A DNA stretch of 64,000 nucleotides from JBHFEI01 sp041928815 (lineage in GTDB: Bacteria > Pseudomonadota > Alphaproteobacteria > Rhizobiales > Rhizobiaceae), in assembly GCF_041928815.1 (NCBI RefSeq), contig NZ_JBHFEI010000017.1:9293-73292 (forward strand), read 5' to 3'. The position numbers and the translations under genes were made by a program. Below are positions 43,048 through 54,198 of the stretch, in pieces. Positions within the stretch are counted from its first letter, which is position 1, and each line of letters starts with the position of its first letter. The notes under the pieces are model-generated. The model was not told the origin of the DNA, searched no databases, and saw nothing but the letters and a program-made list of their open reading frames with translations.

Positions 43048-43767
43048 ATGGAACAGGATGCATTGGCCGCCGTGACGAGCGACGTGACGCTCTGGTCGCT
43101 CTTCATGGAGGCGGGCCTCGTCGTCAAGATCGTGATGATCGGCCTCATGGCCGCCTCGGTCTGGACCTGGGCGATCGTGGTCGACAAGACGCTGGCCTTC
43201 GGCCGTGCGCGCCGCCAGTTCGACGCCTTCGAGCAGGTGTTCTGGTCCGGCCAGTCGCTCGAGGAGCTCTACAGGACGCTGTCGGACCGCTCGCCGTCGG
43301 GCATGGGTGCCATTTTCGTCGCGGCGATGCGCGAGTGGAAGAAATCCTTCGAGCGCGGCGCCCGCTCGCCGATCGGCCTGCAGATGCGCATCGACCGGGC
43401 GATGGACGTGACCCTGTCGCGCGAGGCGGAATCGCTCGAGGCCCGGCTCGGTTCTCTGGCGACGATCGGTTCGGCCGGACCCTTCGTCGGCCTGTTCGGC
43501 ACTGTCGTCGGCATCATGACCTCGTTCCAGGCGATCGCCGGCTCGAAATCGACCAACCTCGCCGTCGTCGCGCCGGGCATCGCCGAGGCGCTGCTCGCCA
43601 CCGCGATCGGCCTGCTCGCGGCCATTCCCGCCGTCATCGCCTACAACAAGTTCTCCGCCGATGCCGGCAAGCTCTCCGCCCGGATGGAAGGCTTCGCCGA
43701 CGAATTTTCCGCCATCCTGTCGCGCCAGATCGACGAGAAGCTGCAGTCGCGCCAGGCGGCGCAGTGA
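43048..43767 (+). CDS. tolQ: Tol-Pal system proton channel subunit TolQ
   Basis: A 239-residue MotA/TolQ/ExbB protein with three membrane helices: near residues 18-42 (LVVKIVMIGLMAASVWTWAIVV) and two later ones in the block SLATIGSAGPFVGLFGTVVGIM and ALLATAIGLLAAIPAVIAYN. With TolR it uses the proton gradient to energise TolA. The start at 43048 is preceded by GGGGA; codons upstream are leader. Confidence 0.96.
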   Translation: MEQDALAAVTSDVTLWSLFMEAGLVVKIVMIGLMAASVWTWAIVVDKTLAFGRARRQFDAFEQVFWSGQSLEELYRTLSDRSPSGMGAIFVAAMREWKKSFERGARSPIGLQMRIDRAMDVTLSREAESLEARLGSLATIGSAGPFVGLFGTVVGIMTSFQAIAGSKSTNLAVVAPGIAEALLATAIGLLAAIPAVIAYNKFSADAGKLSARMEGFADEFSAILSRQIDEKLQSRQAAQ

Positions 43768-43799
43768 GCCGCGCGCGCACGTAACGACGGAGATCGACC

Positions 43800-44258
43800 A
43801 TGGGCATGTCAGCAGGCGGAGCAAAGGGCGGCAGCGGCGGACGGCGCCGGCGCGGCGGCGGCAGGCGCGGCGGGGTGATGAGCGAGATCAACGTCACGCC
43901 CTTCGTCGACGTCATGCTGGTGCTCCTGATCATCTTCATGGTCGCGGCGCCGATGATGACGGTCGGCGTGCCGATCGACCTGCCGGAAACCCAGGCCAAG
44001 GCAATGAATTCCGAGACGCAGCCGATCACCGTCTCGGTCAATCCGAGCGGCGGCATCTACATCCAGGAGACGGAGATCGCGCTCGACGAGATCGTGCCGA
44101 AGCTGCAGGCGATCGCCACGACGGGCTATGAGGAGCGCATCTACGTGCGCGGCGACACCAATGCCGACTACGGCACGGTGATGAAGGTCATGGCCCGGAT
44201 TTCCGCGGCCGGATACAAGAACATCGGCCTGGTGACGCTCCAGGAAACGGACAACTGA
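43800..44258 (+). CDS. tolR: Tol-Pal system protein TolR
   Basis: A 152-residue ExbD/TolR protein. A Gly/Arg-rich cytoplasmic N-terminus is followed by MSEINVTPFVDVMLVLLIIFMV (quoted in part), one membrane helix whose Asp is the proton-relay residue, and a periplasmic domain. It starts 32 bases after tolQ. The Arg/Gly-rich first 26 residues (RRRRGGGRRGG) extend beyond the E. coli protein. Confidence 0.96.
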   Translation: MGMSAGGAKGGSGGRRRRGGGRRGGVMSEINVTPFVDVMLVLLIIFMVAAPMMTVGVPIDLPETQAKAMNSETQPITVSVNPSGGIYIQETEIALDEIVPKLQAIATTGYEERIYVRGDTNADYGTVMKVMARISAAGYKNIGLVTLQETDN

Positions 44259-44269
44259 CCGGATCGACG

Positions 44270-45493
44270 ATGAAAGGCAGTCTCGCCACATCCGCTGTCC
44301 TGCACGCCGCCGCGATCGCCTTCGCGCTGGTGTCGATCGGCAGCCCGGAAAAGTTCGAGGTGGCGGATGTCGAGGCGCTGCCGGTCGACATCGTTCCGGT
44401 CGAATCGATCACCCAGACGCAGCAGGGCGTCAAGGACGCGCCGAAGGCGGAGCGATCGTCGCCGACACCGTCCGAGAAGCCGCAGACGCTGGAGAATGCG
44501 CAGAACGCCGGCGAGAACGAGATCGACCTGAAGACGCCGCCTAGGCCGCAAGCAAAGCCCGTGGAGCAGGAAACCGCGGCGGCGCCGGAAAAGACCGTGC
44601 AGCGGCCGCCGACGCCGGACCCGGTGCCGGAAGAGGTCAAGGAAGTGACGCCGGAGCCCGCGGCCGAGCCCGCGACCGAGGTCGCCGCCCTGCCGGAGCC
44701 GAAGGTCGACGTGACGCCGATCGCCCGCCCCGAGGTCAAGCCGGAACCCGTGGTCGAGGCGAAGCCCGAAGCAAAACCCGAGGTGAAGCCCGAGCCCGTT
44801 CCCGAGGCGCAGCCGGAAGCAAAGCCGGAGCCGGCGCCCGAGCCGGTCGAACAGGCGAAGCCGGAGCCGCAGCCCGAAACGGCACCGGCCAAGCCCACGA
44901 CCGAGGCGCAGCCGGAAACGCCGTCCGAGAGTGCGGCGCTGCCGAACACCGGGCCGGTGCCGGTCGCCAAGCCGAAGGCCGCCGCCCAGTCGCAGACGGC
45001 GAAGACGCCGGACCGGCGCAACGCCGAATCGCAGACGGCGCGCAAGTCCGCCTCCTCGTCGAAGGAGAGCGACTTCAACGCCGACGAGATCGCCACGCTG
45101 CTCAACAAGCAGGATGCCTCCGGCGGCGGCGCCAAGCGCTCGACGGAGACGGCCTCGCTCGGCACGAAGAAATCGACGGGCGGCAACCGGCTCAGCCAGA
45201 GCGAGATGGATGCGTTGCGCGGCCAGATCCAGCAGAACTGGTCGATCATCCCCGGCATGGCGGACGCGCAGGACGTGCGCATCACCGTGACGATCCAGCT
45301 CGATCCGTCCGGCGAGATCGTCGGCACGCCGAAGGTCGAGGCGACCGGCGGCTCGGAAAGCGCGCGCCGGGCGCTTGCCGGCGGCGCGCGCCGGGCGGTG
45401 CTGAAATCGGCGCCCTTCAAGGGACTGCCGGCCGACAAGTATGACTCCTGGAACGAAGTGGTCATCAATTTCGACCCGAGTTCCATGTACTGA
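44270..45493 (+). CDS. tolA: Tol-Pal system protein TolA
   Basis: A 407-residue protein with one N-terminal membrane helix (SAVLHAAAIAFALVSIG), a long Pro/Glu/Lys-rich spacer (about residues 80-270, with repeats of the PEAKPE/PEPVPE kind) instead of the helical Ala/Lys spacer of E. coli, and a C-terminal TonB-like domain containing IQQNWSIIPGM and ITVTIQLDPSGEI. It spans the periplasm to contact TolB-Pal. It starts 11 bases after tolR. Confidence 0.94.
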   Translation: MKGSLATSAVLHAAAIAFALVSIGSPEKFEVADVEALPVDIVPVESITQTQQGVKDAPKAERSSPTPSEKPQTLENAQNAGENEIDLKTPPRPQAKPVEQETAAAPEKTVQRPPTPDPVPEEVKEVTPEPAAEPATEVAALPEPKVDVTPIARPEVKPEPVVEAKPEAKPEVKPEPVPEAQPEAKPEPAPEPVEQAKPEPQPETAPAKPTTEAQPETPSESAALPNTGPVPVAKPKAAAQSQTAKTPDRRNAESQTARKSASSSKESDFNADEIATLLNKQDASGGGAKRSTETASLGTKKSTGGNRLSQSEMDALRGQIQQNWSIIPGMADAQDVRITVTIQLDPSGEIVGTPKVEATGGSESARRALAGGARRAVLKSAPFKGLPADKYDSWNEVVINFDPSSMY

Positions 45494-45522
45494 CCCAATG
45501 AAGGCTGAAAGGCTGATAGATC

Positions 45523-46827
45523 ATGTTTAACCGCATTCTTCTCCGCGTCCTGATCGTGCTGGCCGGCATCCTGCCGCTCGCGGCCGGCCCGGCCTCGGCG
45601 CGCGTCGAGATCGACATCACCAAGGGCAACATCGAGCCGCTGCCGATCGCCGTGACCGATTTCCTCCAGGGCGATCTCGGCAGGAAGATTTCGGACGTGG
45701 TCGCCGCCGACCTGCGCCGGTCCGGCCTGTTCGCGCCGATCGACCGGGCGGCCTTCATCGAGAAGATCTCCAACCCGGACGCGGCGCCGCGCTTCCAGGA
45801 CTGGCGGGTGATCAACGCCCAGGCGCTCGTCACCGGCCGGGTGACGCAGGAGGCCGACGGGCGGCTGCGCGCCGAATTCCGCCTGTGGGACACGGCCGGC
45901 CAGTCGCAGATGACCGGCCAGCAGTTCTTCACCCAGCCGGAAAACTGGCGCCGCGTCGCCCACATCATTGCCGACGCGATCTACAAGGAGATCACCGGCG
46001 AGGACGGCTATTTCGACACCCGCGTCGTCTATGTCGCCGAGAGCGGGCCGAAGACCGCGCGCAAGCGCCAGCTCGCCATCATGGACCAGGACGGCTTCAA
46101 CGCCCGCGCCATCACCAATTCGAACAGCATCGTGCTGACGCCGCGTTTCTCGCCGAGCCGCCAGGAAATCACCTACATGTCCTTCGAGGGCGAGGAGCCG
46201 CGCGTCTACCTGCTCCAGCTCGAGACCGGGCAGCGCGAGGTCGTCGGCAACTTCCCCGGAATGACCTTTGCTCCCCGATTCTCGCCGGACGGCCAACGGG
46301 TGATCATGAGCCTGCAGCAGGACGGCAACGCCAACATCTACACGATGGACCTGCGTTCGCGCACGACGACGCGGCTGACCAACACGGCGGCGATCGACAC
46401 CTCGCCCTCCTATTCGCCGGACGGCGCGCGCATCGTCTTCGAGAGCGACCGCGGCGGACGCCAGCAGCTCTACGTCATGGGCGCCGACGGCTCCGGCCAG
46501 AGCCGCATCTCGTTCGGCGACGGCGCCTATTCGACGCCGGTCTGGTCACCGCGCGGCGATCTGATCGCCTTTACCAAGCAGTCGGGCGGCAAGTTCTCGA
46601 TCGGCGTGATGAAGCCGGACGGTTCGGGCGAGCGGATCCTGACCTCGGGCTTCCACAATGAGGGGCCGACCTGGGCGCCGAACGGCCGCGTGCTGATGTT
46701 CTTCCGGCAGAATGCCGGCGCGGGCGGCCCGCAGCTCTATTCGATCGACCTCACCGGCTACAACGAACAGTTGATCAAGACGCAGGGTTATGCGTCCGAC
46801 CCGGCCTGGTCGCCGCTTCTCGAATAG
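45523..46827 (+). CDS. tolB: Tol-Pal system beta-propeller protein TolB
   Basis: A 434-residue periplasmic protein with a signal peptide (IVLAGILPLAAGPASA), an N-terminal domain beginning RVEIDITKGNIEPLPIAV, and a six-bladed propeller of PD40-type repeats (APRFSPDGQRV, SPSYSPDGARIVFESDRGG, TPVWSPRGDLIAFT). It links Pal and TolA during outer-membrane constriction. It starts 29 bases after tolA. Confidence 0.97.
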   Translation: MFNRILLRVLIVLAGILPLAAGPASARVEIDITKGNIEPLPIAVTDFLQGDLGRKISDVVAADLRRSGLFAPIDRAAFIEKISNPDAAPRFQDWRVINAQALVTGRVTQEADGRLRAEFRLWDTAGQSQMTGQQFFTQPENWRRVAHIIADAIYKEITGEDGYFDTRVVYVAESGPKTARKRQLAIMDQDGFNARAITNSNSIVLTPRFSPSRQEITYMSFEGEEPRVYLLQLETGQREVVGNFPGMTFAPRFSPDGQRVIMSLQQDGNANIYTMDLRSRTTTRLTNTAAIDTSPSYSPDGARIVFESDRGGRQQLYVMGADGSGQSRISFGDGAYSTPVWSPRGDLIAFTKQSGGKFSIGVMKPDGSGERILTSGFHNEGPTWAPNGRVLMFFRQNAGAGGPQLYSIDLTGYNEQLIKTQGYASDPAWSPLLE

Positions 46828-46945
46828 GGGCTGCCGGCGCCCCTCGCATGCTTTGCGGCAAATGTGGCAGGCCGCCGCTTTCTTGCCGCAAAGTGCTGTT
46901 CTAGCGGGATTTAACGGGGCGTTCGGGTTTTTTTAACCATCGCTG

Positions 46946-46961
46946 TTGAATACCGGTTAAC
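46946..46961 (+). promoter_or_regulatory. CtrA-like box upstream of pal
   Basis: TTGA-ATACCGG-TTAAC matches the CtrA consensus TTAA-N7-TTAAC with one change. It lies about 60-70 bases before the pal ATG in the 190-base gap after tolB, next to another TTAACC at 46933. A TTGACG at 46965-46970 may be a -35 element. Confidence 0.5.
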
Positions 46962-47017
46962 CGCTTGACGTTACTGTCTGGCAACCCTGATCGAAGAGTT
47001 TTCAAGGAGACCGGCCC

Positions 47018-47551
47018 ATGAGCCGTTTCGTAAATCCGGCCGCCGGCCGCATGCAGAGCCTTGCACGCAATCCCGCCGTGATCGCCCTGTTCATGTCGCT
47101 GGCGCTGGCCGGCTGCGCGTCGAAGAAGAACCTGCCGAACAATGCCTCCGAACTCGGCCTCGGCGGGGCGGGCGCGGCGACGCCCGGCTCTCCGCAGGAC
47201 TTCACCGTCAATGTCGGCGACCGCATCTTCTTCGACACCGACTCCTCCTCGATCCGCGCCGACGCCCAGGCGACGCTGACCCGCCAGGCCCAGTGGCTGC
47301 AGCGCTATCCGAACTATGCGATCCGCGTCGAAGGCCATGCCGACGAGCGCGGGACGCGCGAATACAACCTTGCGCTCGGCGCGCGCCGCGCGGCCGCGAC
47401 AAAGGAATTCCTCGCCTCGCAAGGCGTGCCCGCCGGCCGGATGAAGACGATCTCCTACGGCAAGGAACGCCCCGTTGCCGTCTGCGACGACATCTCCTGC
47501 TGGTCGCAGAACCGCCGCGCCGTCACCGTCCTCGGTGGCGCCGGAATGTGA
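47018..47551 (+). CDS. pal: Peptidoglycan-associated lipoprotein Pal
   Basis: A 177-residue outer-membrane lipoprotein. The lipobox LALAGC puts the lipidated Cys near residue 34, after a somewhat long signal sequence. The C-terminal OmpA-like domain has FFDTDSSSIRADA, the peptidoglycan-binding VEGHADERGTREYNLALGARRA and the late SQNRRAVTV. It anchors the outer membrane to peptidoglycan and binds TolB. It has its own upstream region with a CtrA-like site and a terminator after it. Confidence 0.97.
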   Translation: MSRFVNPAAGRMQSLARNPAVIALFMSLALAGCASKKNLPNNASELGLGGAGAATPGSPQDFTVNVGDRIFFDTDSSSIRADAQATLTRQAQWLQRYPNYAIRVEGHADERGTREYNLALGARRAAATKEFLASQGVPAGRMKTISYGKERPVAVCDDISCWSQNRRAVTVLGGAGM

Positions 47552-47578
47552 GACCCGGCCGAGGCCGGAGGTTTTTGG

Positions 47579-47609
47579 GGGCGGCCATCGGCCGCCCTCT
47601 TTGTTTTTC
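47579..47609 (+). terminator. Rho-independent terminator after pal
   Basis: GGGCGGCC pairs with GGCCGCCC around ATC, followed by TCTTTGTTTTT. It starts 28 bases after the pal stop. Confidence 0.85.
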
Positions 47610-47784
47610 ATCACACTTTGGCCGAACTCGGTTGCTTTTTAACGCCTCATGGAAAAATGTGGTGGGCGACGCCGTGCCGGTCGGGGACCGGCCATGGCGA
47701 GACCCGCGTGGGGGGGCGGAAGGGGTTTCATCCTTTCGTCCGGCCCGTCCGCATGATTTCCATTGATCGAACAGGACGCACGAC

Positions 47785-48759
47785 ATGAAACAGTTTGCCG
47801 TGGCAGGGATGATCGGGCTTTTCGCCCTCGCCGCGATCGGCCAGCCCGTATCGGCCATGCCGCTTTCCGGACTGGCGGAGGCGGGTGCCGCTCCTCTGCC
47901 CGTCGTCCGGGTGCAGGGAAGCGAGGCTGCCCGCGTGATGCAGCTCGAGGAGCAGATCCGCTCGCTGAACGGCCGGATCGAGGAGATGAGCTTCCAGCTT
48001 CTGCAGATGCAGGAACAGATCCGCAAGTTCCAGGAAGACAACGAGTTCCGCTTCCAGGACTTGGAAAACGGACAGTCCGGGCAGACGAAGAAGAGCGGTG
48101 CGGTGACCACCGCGCCCGCAACCGGGGACACGGCTTCCGCCGCCCCGGAAATCGCGGGCGACGACATGGCTGCGACGGCGGAGACGGCGCCGCTCTCCGG
48201 CCCGCCGGGCTCCGGCGAGGCGACGCTCGGCTCGATCATCTTCGACAATAACGGCAATCCGGTCGACGCTACTGAGACGCCGCCGGAACGGCAGGCAAGC
48301 CTCGGCAACACGCTGCCCGGCGTCGACACCGGCGCGAGCCCGACGCCGCGCAACGACCGGCAGACGGCCTCCCTCGACAATCCCGAGGATCTCTACCAGG
48401 TCGGCTATGCCCATGTGCTTGCGGGGGATTACAGCCAGGCGGAACAGGAGTTCCGCGACTATCTCGATGTCTATCCGAACGGCCCGAAGGCGGCGGATGC
48501 CAGTTTCTGGATGGGCGAGGCGCAGTTTTCCCAGGGCAAGTTCAACGATGCGGCGAAGACCTTCCTGAACGCGCACCAGGCGCACGCGTCCTCGCCGAAG
48601 GCGCCGGAGATGCTGCTGAAGCTCGGCATGTCGCTCGCAGCCCTCGACAACAGGGAAACGGCCTGCGCCACCCTGCGCGAGGTCTCCAAGCGCTATCCGC
48701 AGGCCTCCTCCGCCGTGCGCGCCAAGGCGACGAGCGAGCAGAAGCGCCTTTCATGCTGA
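47785..48759 (+). CDS. cpoB: Cell division coordinator CpoB (YbgF)
   Basis: A 324-residue periplasmic protein. A signal peptide ends around PVSAMPLSG. An N-terminal coiled coil follows (about residues 52-95, MQLEEQIRSLNGRIEEMSFQ), then a disordered linker and C-terminal TPR repeats (LYQVGYAHVLAGDYSQAEQE, SFWMGEAQFSQGKFNDAAK). CpoB coordinates peptidoglycan synthesis with Tol-driven outer-membrane constriction. It lies in the standard position at the end of the tol-pal cluster. Confidence 0.94.
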   Translation: MKQFAVAGMIGLFALAAIGQPVSAMPLSGLAEAGAAPLPVVRVQGSEAARVMQLEEQIRSLNGRIEEMSFQLLQMQEQIRKFQEDNEFRFQDLENGQSGQTKKSGAVTTAPATGDTASAAPEIAGDDMAATAETAPLSGPPGSGEATLGSIIFDNNGNPVDATETPPERQASLGNTLPGVDTGASPTPRNDRQTASLDNPEDLYQVGYAHVLAGDYSQAEQEFRDYLDVYPNGPKAADASFWMGEAQFSQGKFNDAAKTFLNAHQAHASSPKAPEMLLKLGMSLAALDNRETACATLREVSKRYPQASSAVRAKATSEQKRLSC

Positions 48760-48838
48760 GGCAGAGGCCATCCGACCGATCCCGCCTTGAGGCGCCGCCG
48801 GCCTGCGGGCCCCGGTCCCATCGGCGCGGACCGGTCCG

Positions 48839-50221
48839 GTGGCCTCTGCCGGCGTGACCCGGGCCGTCTTCCCGAACGCCGACGCCCCGGTCCGCCTTGC
48901 CGGTGACTGGTTCGGCCGGTTCGAGCGCAAAGGTCCGGTCGTCGTCGCCGTTTCGGGCGGCAGCGATTCGACGGCGGCCCTCGTGGCGCTCCACCGGGCT
49001 CTCCCCCCGGCCGGCGGGCGGCCTGGTTTCTCCCTTCTTGCCTGCACCGTCGACCATGGCCTGCGGGCGGAATCGGCGGAGGAGGCGGCTGCGGTCGGCC
49101 GCCTCTGCCGGACGCTCGGCATCGTCCATGTGATCCGCCGCTGGGACGGCGCAAAACCGGCGAGCGGTCTGCAGGCGGCGGCGCGCGAGGCCCGCTACCG
49201 GCTGCTCGCGGATGTGGCTAAGAGCGCCGGCGCCGTGGCGATCGTCACCGGGCATACGCGCGAGGACCAGGCCGAGACGATCGCCATGCGCGCGGCGCGG
49301 ATGCCCGGACAGGCGGTCGGCCTCGCCGGCATGGCCGAGGCGGTGCTTCTCCACCGCCGCTTCTGGCTGCTGCGGCCGTTCCTCGCCTGTCGACGGGAGG
49401 AGCTGCGCTTCTTTCTTCGCCATGAGGGCATCGGCTGGTTCGATGATCCCGCGAACCGGAACATCGGTTATGAGCGGGTCCGCTGGCGCGCGCGCGCCGT
49501 CGACGAGGGGATTGTCGCAGGCACGGCGACGCAGCAGGCGCTGCGGCGCGGGATGGCGGCGGAGGCGGCGGAACGGATCGCCCGGCATGTCCGGGTCCAC
49601 GAAAACCTGGTCGCGGAAGTCGCGCCGCCGCTCGTGGCGGAGATGGCGGCGGGGCCTGCCGCGCGGCGGGCGGTGTTCACGCTGTCGGCGGTGCTCGGCG
49701 GCCGCCGGCATCCGCCCTCGTCCGACACCATGACGCGCCTGCTCGCCGTTCTGTCGTCTGGCGAACCCGGGCGGGTCACCGCGGGACGGACGGTGTTCGA
49801 CCGCCGCCGCGACGCGCTTTACCTCTATCGCGAGGCGCGCGACCTGCCCGGGCAACCGGACGGGGAGGGGCTCTGGGACGGGCGTTTCCGCCTTCCGGCG
49901 TCACCGGGCGGTGAAAGCCTGCGCCCGGCTTGCGATCCGGCGCCGTTCGCTGGACGGCTGGTCGCGTCCGGCGTGCCGCAGGGGGTCGCCCGCCGTGCGG
50001 CGGTCGCGGCGCCCGAGGTGGTCTGCGCGTCGGGAGAGGCGGTCTCGCTCCTGCGACAATTGGCGCCCGCTACCCCGTCCGCGGCGATGATCGAACCGGT
50101 GATCGCGCCCTATGACACCTTTCTGCCGTGTTTCGACCTGACGATGGCGGATGAAATCGCCCGGCTTTTCCGCCTGCCGCCCTATCCTCGGTCGCCCCTC
50201 GGCGGCGAGAATGTGCTATAG
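48839..50221 (+). CDS. tilS: tRNA(Ile)-lysidine synthetase TilS
   Basis: A 460-residue N-type ATP pyrophosphatase that converts C34 of the AUA-reading tRNA(Ile) to lysidine. The P-loop VVAVSGGSDSTAAL is near residue 36, then VDHGLRAESAEEA, TGHTREDQAET and the late FFLRHEGIGWFDDPAN. The C-terminal part is the poorly conserved tRNA-binding region. The GTG at 48839 is a working start; a GTG at 48854 is equally possible and no good ribosome binding site is visible. Confidence 0.93.
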   Translation: MASAGVTRAVFPNADAPVRLAGDWFGRFERKGPVVVAVSGGSDSTAALVALHRALPPAGGRPGFSLLACTVDHGLRAESAEEAAAVGRLCRTLGIVHVIRRWDGAKPASGLQAAAREARYRLLADVAKSAGAVAIVTGHTREDQAETIAMRAARMPGQAVGLAGMAEAVLLHRRFWLLRPFLACRREELRFFLRHEGIGWFDDPANRNIGYERVRWRARAVDEGIVAGTATQQALRRGMAAEAAERIARHVRVHENLVAEVAPPLVAEMAAGPAARRAVFTLSAVLGGRRHPPSSDTMTRLLAVLSSGEPGRVTAGRTVFDRRRDALYLYREARDLPGQPDGEGLWDGRFRLPASPGGESLRPACDPAPFAGRLVASGVPQGVARRAAVAAPEVVCASGEAVSLLRQLAPATPSAAMIEPVIAPYDTFLPCFDLTMADEIARLFRLPPYPRSPLGGENVL

Positions 50222-50243
50222 ACGACGGGAGGGGCTGCTTCGC

Positions 50244-50275
50244 CTTGGCAATTGCCGGCGCCGGTCCTATGTTAG
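50244..50275 (+). promoter_or_regulatory. RpoH (sigma-32) type heat-shock promoter of ftsH
   Basis: CTTG at 50244 and CCTATGTTAG at 50266-50275, 18 bases apart, fit the alphaproteobacterial RpoH pattern CTTG-N17/18-CYTATNTNNG. It lies 56 bases before the ftsH ATG. Heat induction of ftsH by RpoH is well established in other bacteria. Confidence 0.65.
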
Positions 50276-50330
50276 TGACATCATAATCCAGCCTCAGCTT
50301 TCTGCGGTGTGACAGGTTCCGGGGAGTTCG

Positions 50331-52274
<1,944 letters not shown>

Positions 52275-52308
52275 CGCGCAAGGTCGAGCGCCACGCTTTG
52301 GAAGTCAC

Positions 52309-52350
52309 GAAGGGCCGCCGGGGAGGATTTCCCGGCGGCCCTTCTTGTTG
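52309..52350 (+). terminator. Rho-independent terminator after ftsH
   Basis: A 14-bp perfect stem (GAAGGGCCGCCGGG with CCCGGCGGCCCTTC) with an 8-base loop, followed by TTGTTG. It starts 34 bases after the ftsH stop. The remaining 246 bases up to glmM hold no gene and no obvious promoter. Confidence 0.85.
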
Positions 52351-52596
52351 CCCTGCTGTAATCGGCACCGCGCATTCGCCGCATTTCGGTAACGGGATGT
52401 AATGATTTCTGATGATAGGCTCCCTGCCACCGCTTTTGGTATTGTGGCATGACGGTGCGCAGCCGGTTCGAGGTCGTATGCCGGAGGCCGAGACAGCCTT
52501 GCGAAAGCGCGATGCCCGATGATGGCGCATGTCACGCCACGCGGGGCTGCGCGGCCTTCATGGCACCGGCCGGGGCCGCTTGAGACAGGAGTTCAG

Positions 52597-53949
52597 ATGA
52601 AGCGCAAATATTTCGGCACCGACGGTATCCGCGGCCAGTCCAACGTCTTCCCGATGACGCCCGACCTCGCCATGCGCGTCGGCATCGCCGTCGGCACGAT
52701 CTTCCGCCGTGGCCGGCACCGTCACCGCGTCGTCATCGGCAAGGACACACGGCTCTCGGGCTACATGCTGGAAAACGCGCTGGTCGCCGGATTCACCGCG
52801 GCCGGCGTCGACGCCTTCGTCCTCGGGCCGATCCCGACGCCCGCCGTCGCCATGCTGACCCGCTCGCTGCGCGCCGATATCGGCGTGATGATCTCGGCCT
52901 CGCACAATCCGTTCGAGGACAATGGCATCAAGCTGTTCGGGCCCGACGGCTACAAGCTCTCCGACGATCTCGAGGCCCAGATCGAGGAGCTGATCGAGCA
53001 GGATCTCTCCGGCCAGCTCGCCGGATCGCGCGATATTGGCCGGGCGAAGCGCATCGACGGCGTGCATGACCGTTATATCGAGCATGCGAAGCGCACCCTG
53101 ACGCGCGATGCGAGCCTCAAGGGTCTGCGTGTCGCCATCGACTGCGCCAATGGCGCCGCCTACCGCGTGGCGCCCGAGGCGCTCTGGGAGCTCGGCGCCG
53201 ACGTCGTCGCGATCGGCAACGAGCCGAACGGCCAGAACATCAATCTCGACTGCGGCTCGACCCACCCTCAGGCGCTGGCGAAGAAGGTGCACGAGGTGCG
53301 CGCCGACATCGGCATCGCACTCGACGGCGATGCCGACCGCGTCGTCATCGTCGACGAGACCGGCGCGATCGTCGACGGCGACCAGTTGATGGCGGTCATC
53401 GCCGACAGCCTCGTCGCCGAAGGCAATCTTCGCGGCGGCGGCATCGTCGCCACCGTCATGTCCAATCTCGGCCTCGAACGCTATCTCGGCGCGCGCGGCC
53501 TCGCCCTGCATCGCACCAAGGTCGGCGACCGCTATGTCGTCGAGAAGATGCGCCAGGGCGATTTCAATCTCGGCGGCGAGCAGTCCGGCCACATCGTTCT
53601 CTCCGATTTCGGCACGACCGGAGACGGCCTCGTTGCCGCGCTTCAGGTCCTCGCCGCGGTCAAGCGGCAGGGCAAGCCGGTGAGCGAGGTCTGCCACCGT
53701 TTCGATCCCGTGCCGCAGATCCTGAAGAATGTGCGCATCGCTTCCGGCAAGCCGCTGGAGGATTCCGCCGTGCTGCAGGCGATCGCCGATGCGGAGGCCG
53801 AGATCCGCAAGAGCGGCCGCATTCTCATCCGCCCCTCCGGCACCGAACCCCTGATCCGCGTCATGGCGGAAGGCGACGACCGTGGCCAGGTCGAGCGCAT
53901 CGTCAACGATCTCGTCAGCGTCATCGGCGGCTATCGCAGCGCCGCCTGA
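52597..53949 (+). CDS. glmM: Phosphoglucosamine mutase GlmM
   Basis: A 450-residue alpha-D-phosphohexomutase interconverting glucosamine-6-P and glucosamine-1-P for UDP-GlcNAc, peptidoglycan and lipid A. The N-terminal FGTDGIRG is at residue 5, the phosphorylated serine in ISASHNPFEDNGIK falls at residue 102 as in E. coli, the metal loop is DGDADRV, and the sugar loop is GGEQSGHI. CAGGAG precedes the ATG at 52597. Following ftsH is the common order across many proteobacteria. Confidence 0.98.
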   Translation: MKRKYFGTDGIRGQSNVFPMTPDLAMRVGIAVGTIFRRGRHRHRVVIGKDTRLSGYMLENALVAGFTAAGVDAFVLGPIPTPAVAMLTRSLRADIGVMISASHNPFEDNGIKLFGPDGYKLSDDLEAQIEELIEQDLSGQLAGSRDIGRAKRIDGVHDRYIEHAKRTLTRDASLKGLRVAIDCANGAAYRVAPEALWELGADVVAIGNEPNGQNINLDCGSTHPQALAKKVHEVRADIGIALDGDADRVVIVDETGAIVDGDQLMAVIADSLVAEGNLRGGGIVATVMSNLGLERYLGARGLALHRTKVGDRYVVEKMRQGDFNLGGEQSGHIVLSDFGTTGDGLVAALQVLAAVKRQGKPVSEVCHRFDPVPQILKNVRIASGKPLEDSAVLQAIADAEAEIRKSGRILIRPSGTEPLIRVMAEGDDRGQVERIVNDLVSVIGGYRSAA

Positions 53950-53973
53950 CGAGGCTCTTCCTCAGACCTGCTC

Positions 53974-54009
53974 CGGGCGCCGGCGACCTTCGAGGGTTTC
54001 CGGCGCCCG
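53974..54009 (+). terminator. Hairpin after glmM
   Basis: A 10-bp stem (CGGGCGCCGG with CCGGCGCCCG) around a 16-base loop, 25 bases after the glmM stop. No T-run follows, so it is a weak terminator at best. Confidence 0.5.
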
Positions 54010-54102
54010 ATCCGTTCGAAGAAGAGATAAACAGGAAGATAAGGCCCATCCCTATACAGCCGGCCGCCGCGCTGCATCTGGTGACGTGGTAAATCTTTAC
54101 AG

Positions 54103-54118
54103 TTAATCGCACCTTAAC
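54103..54118 (+). promoter_or_regulatory. CtrA box upstream of the first outer-membrane protein gene
   Basis: TTAA-TCGCACC-TTAAC is a perfect match to the CtrA consensus TTAA-N7-TTAAC. It lies about 80-95 bases before the ATG at 54199, at promoter distance. Confidence 0.7.
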
Positions 54119-54198
54119 CTTTCCGCTTCATTATCCATGCCAGACAGATGCCGCGCGACCCTGTCGGTGGCCCGGCTTGAGACGTATGGAGTGATGCC

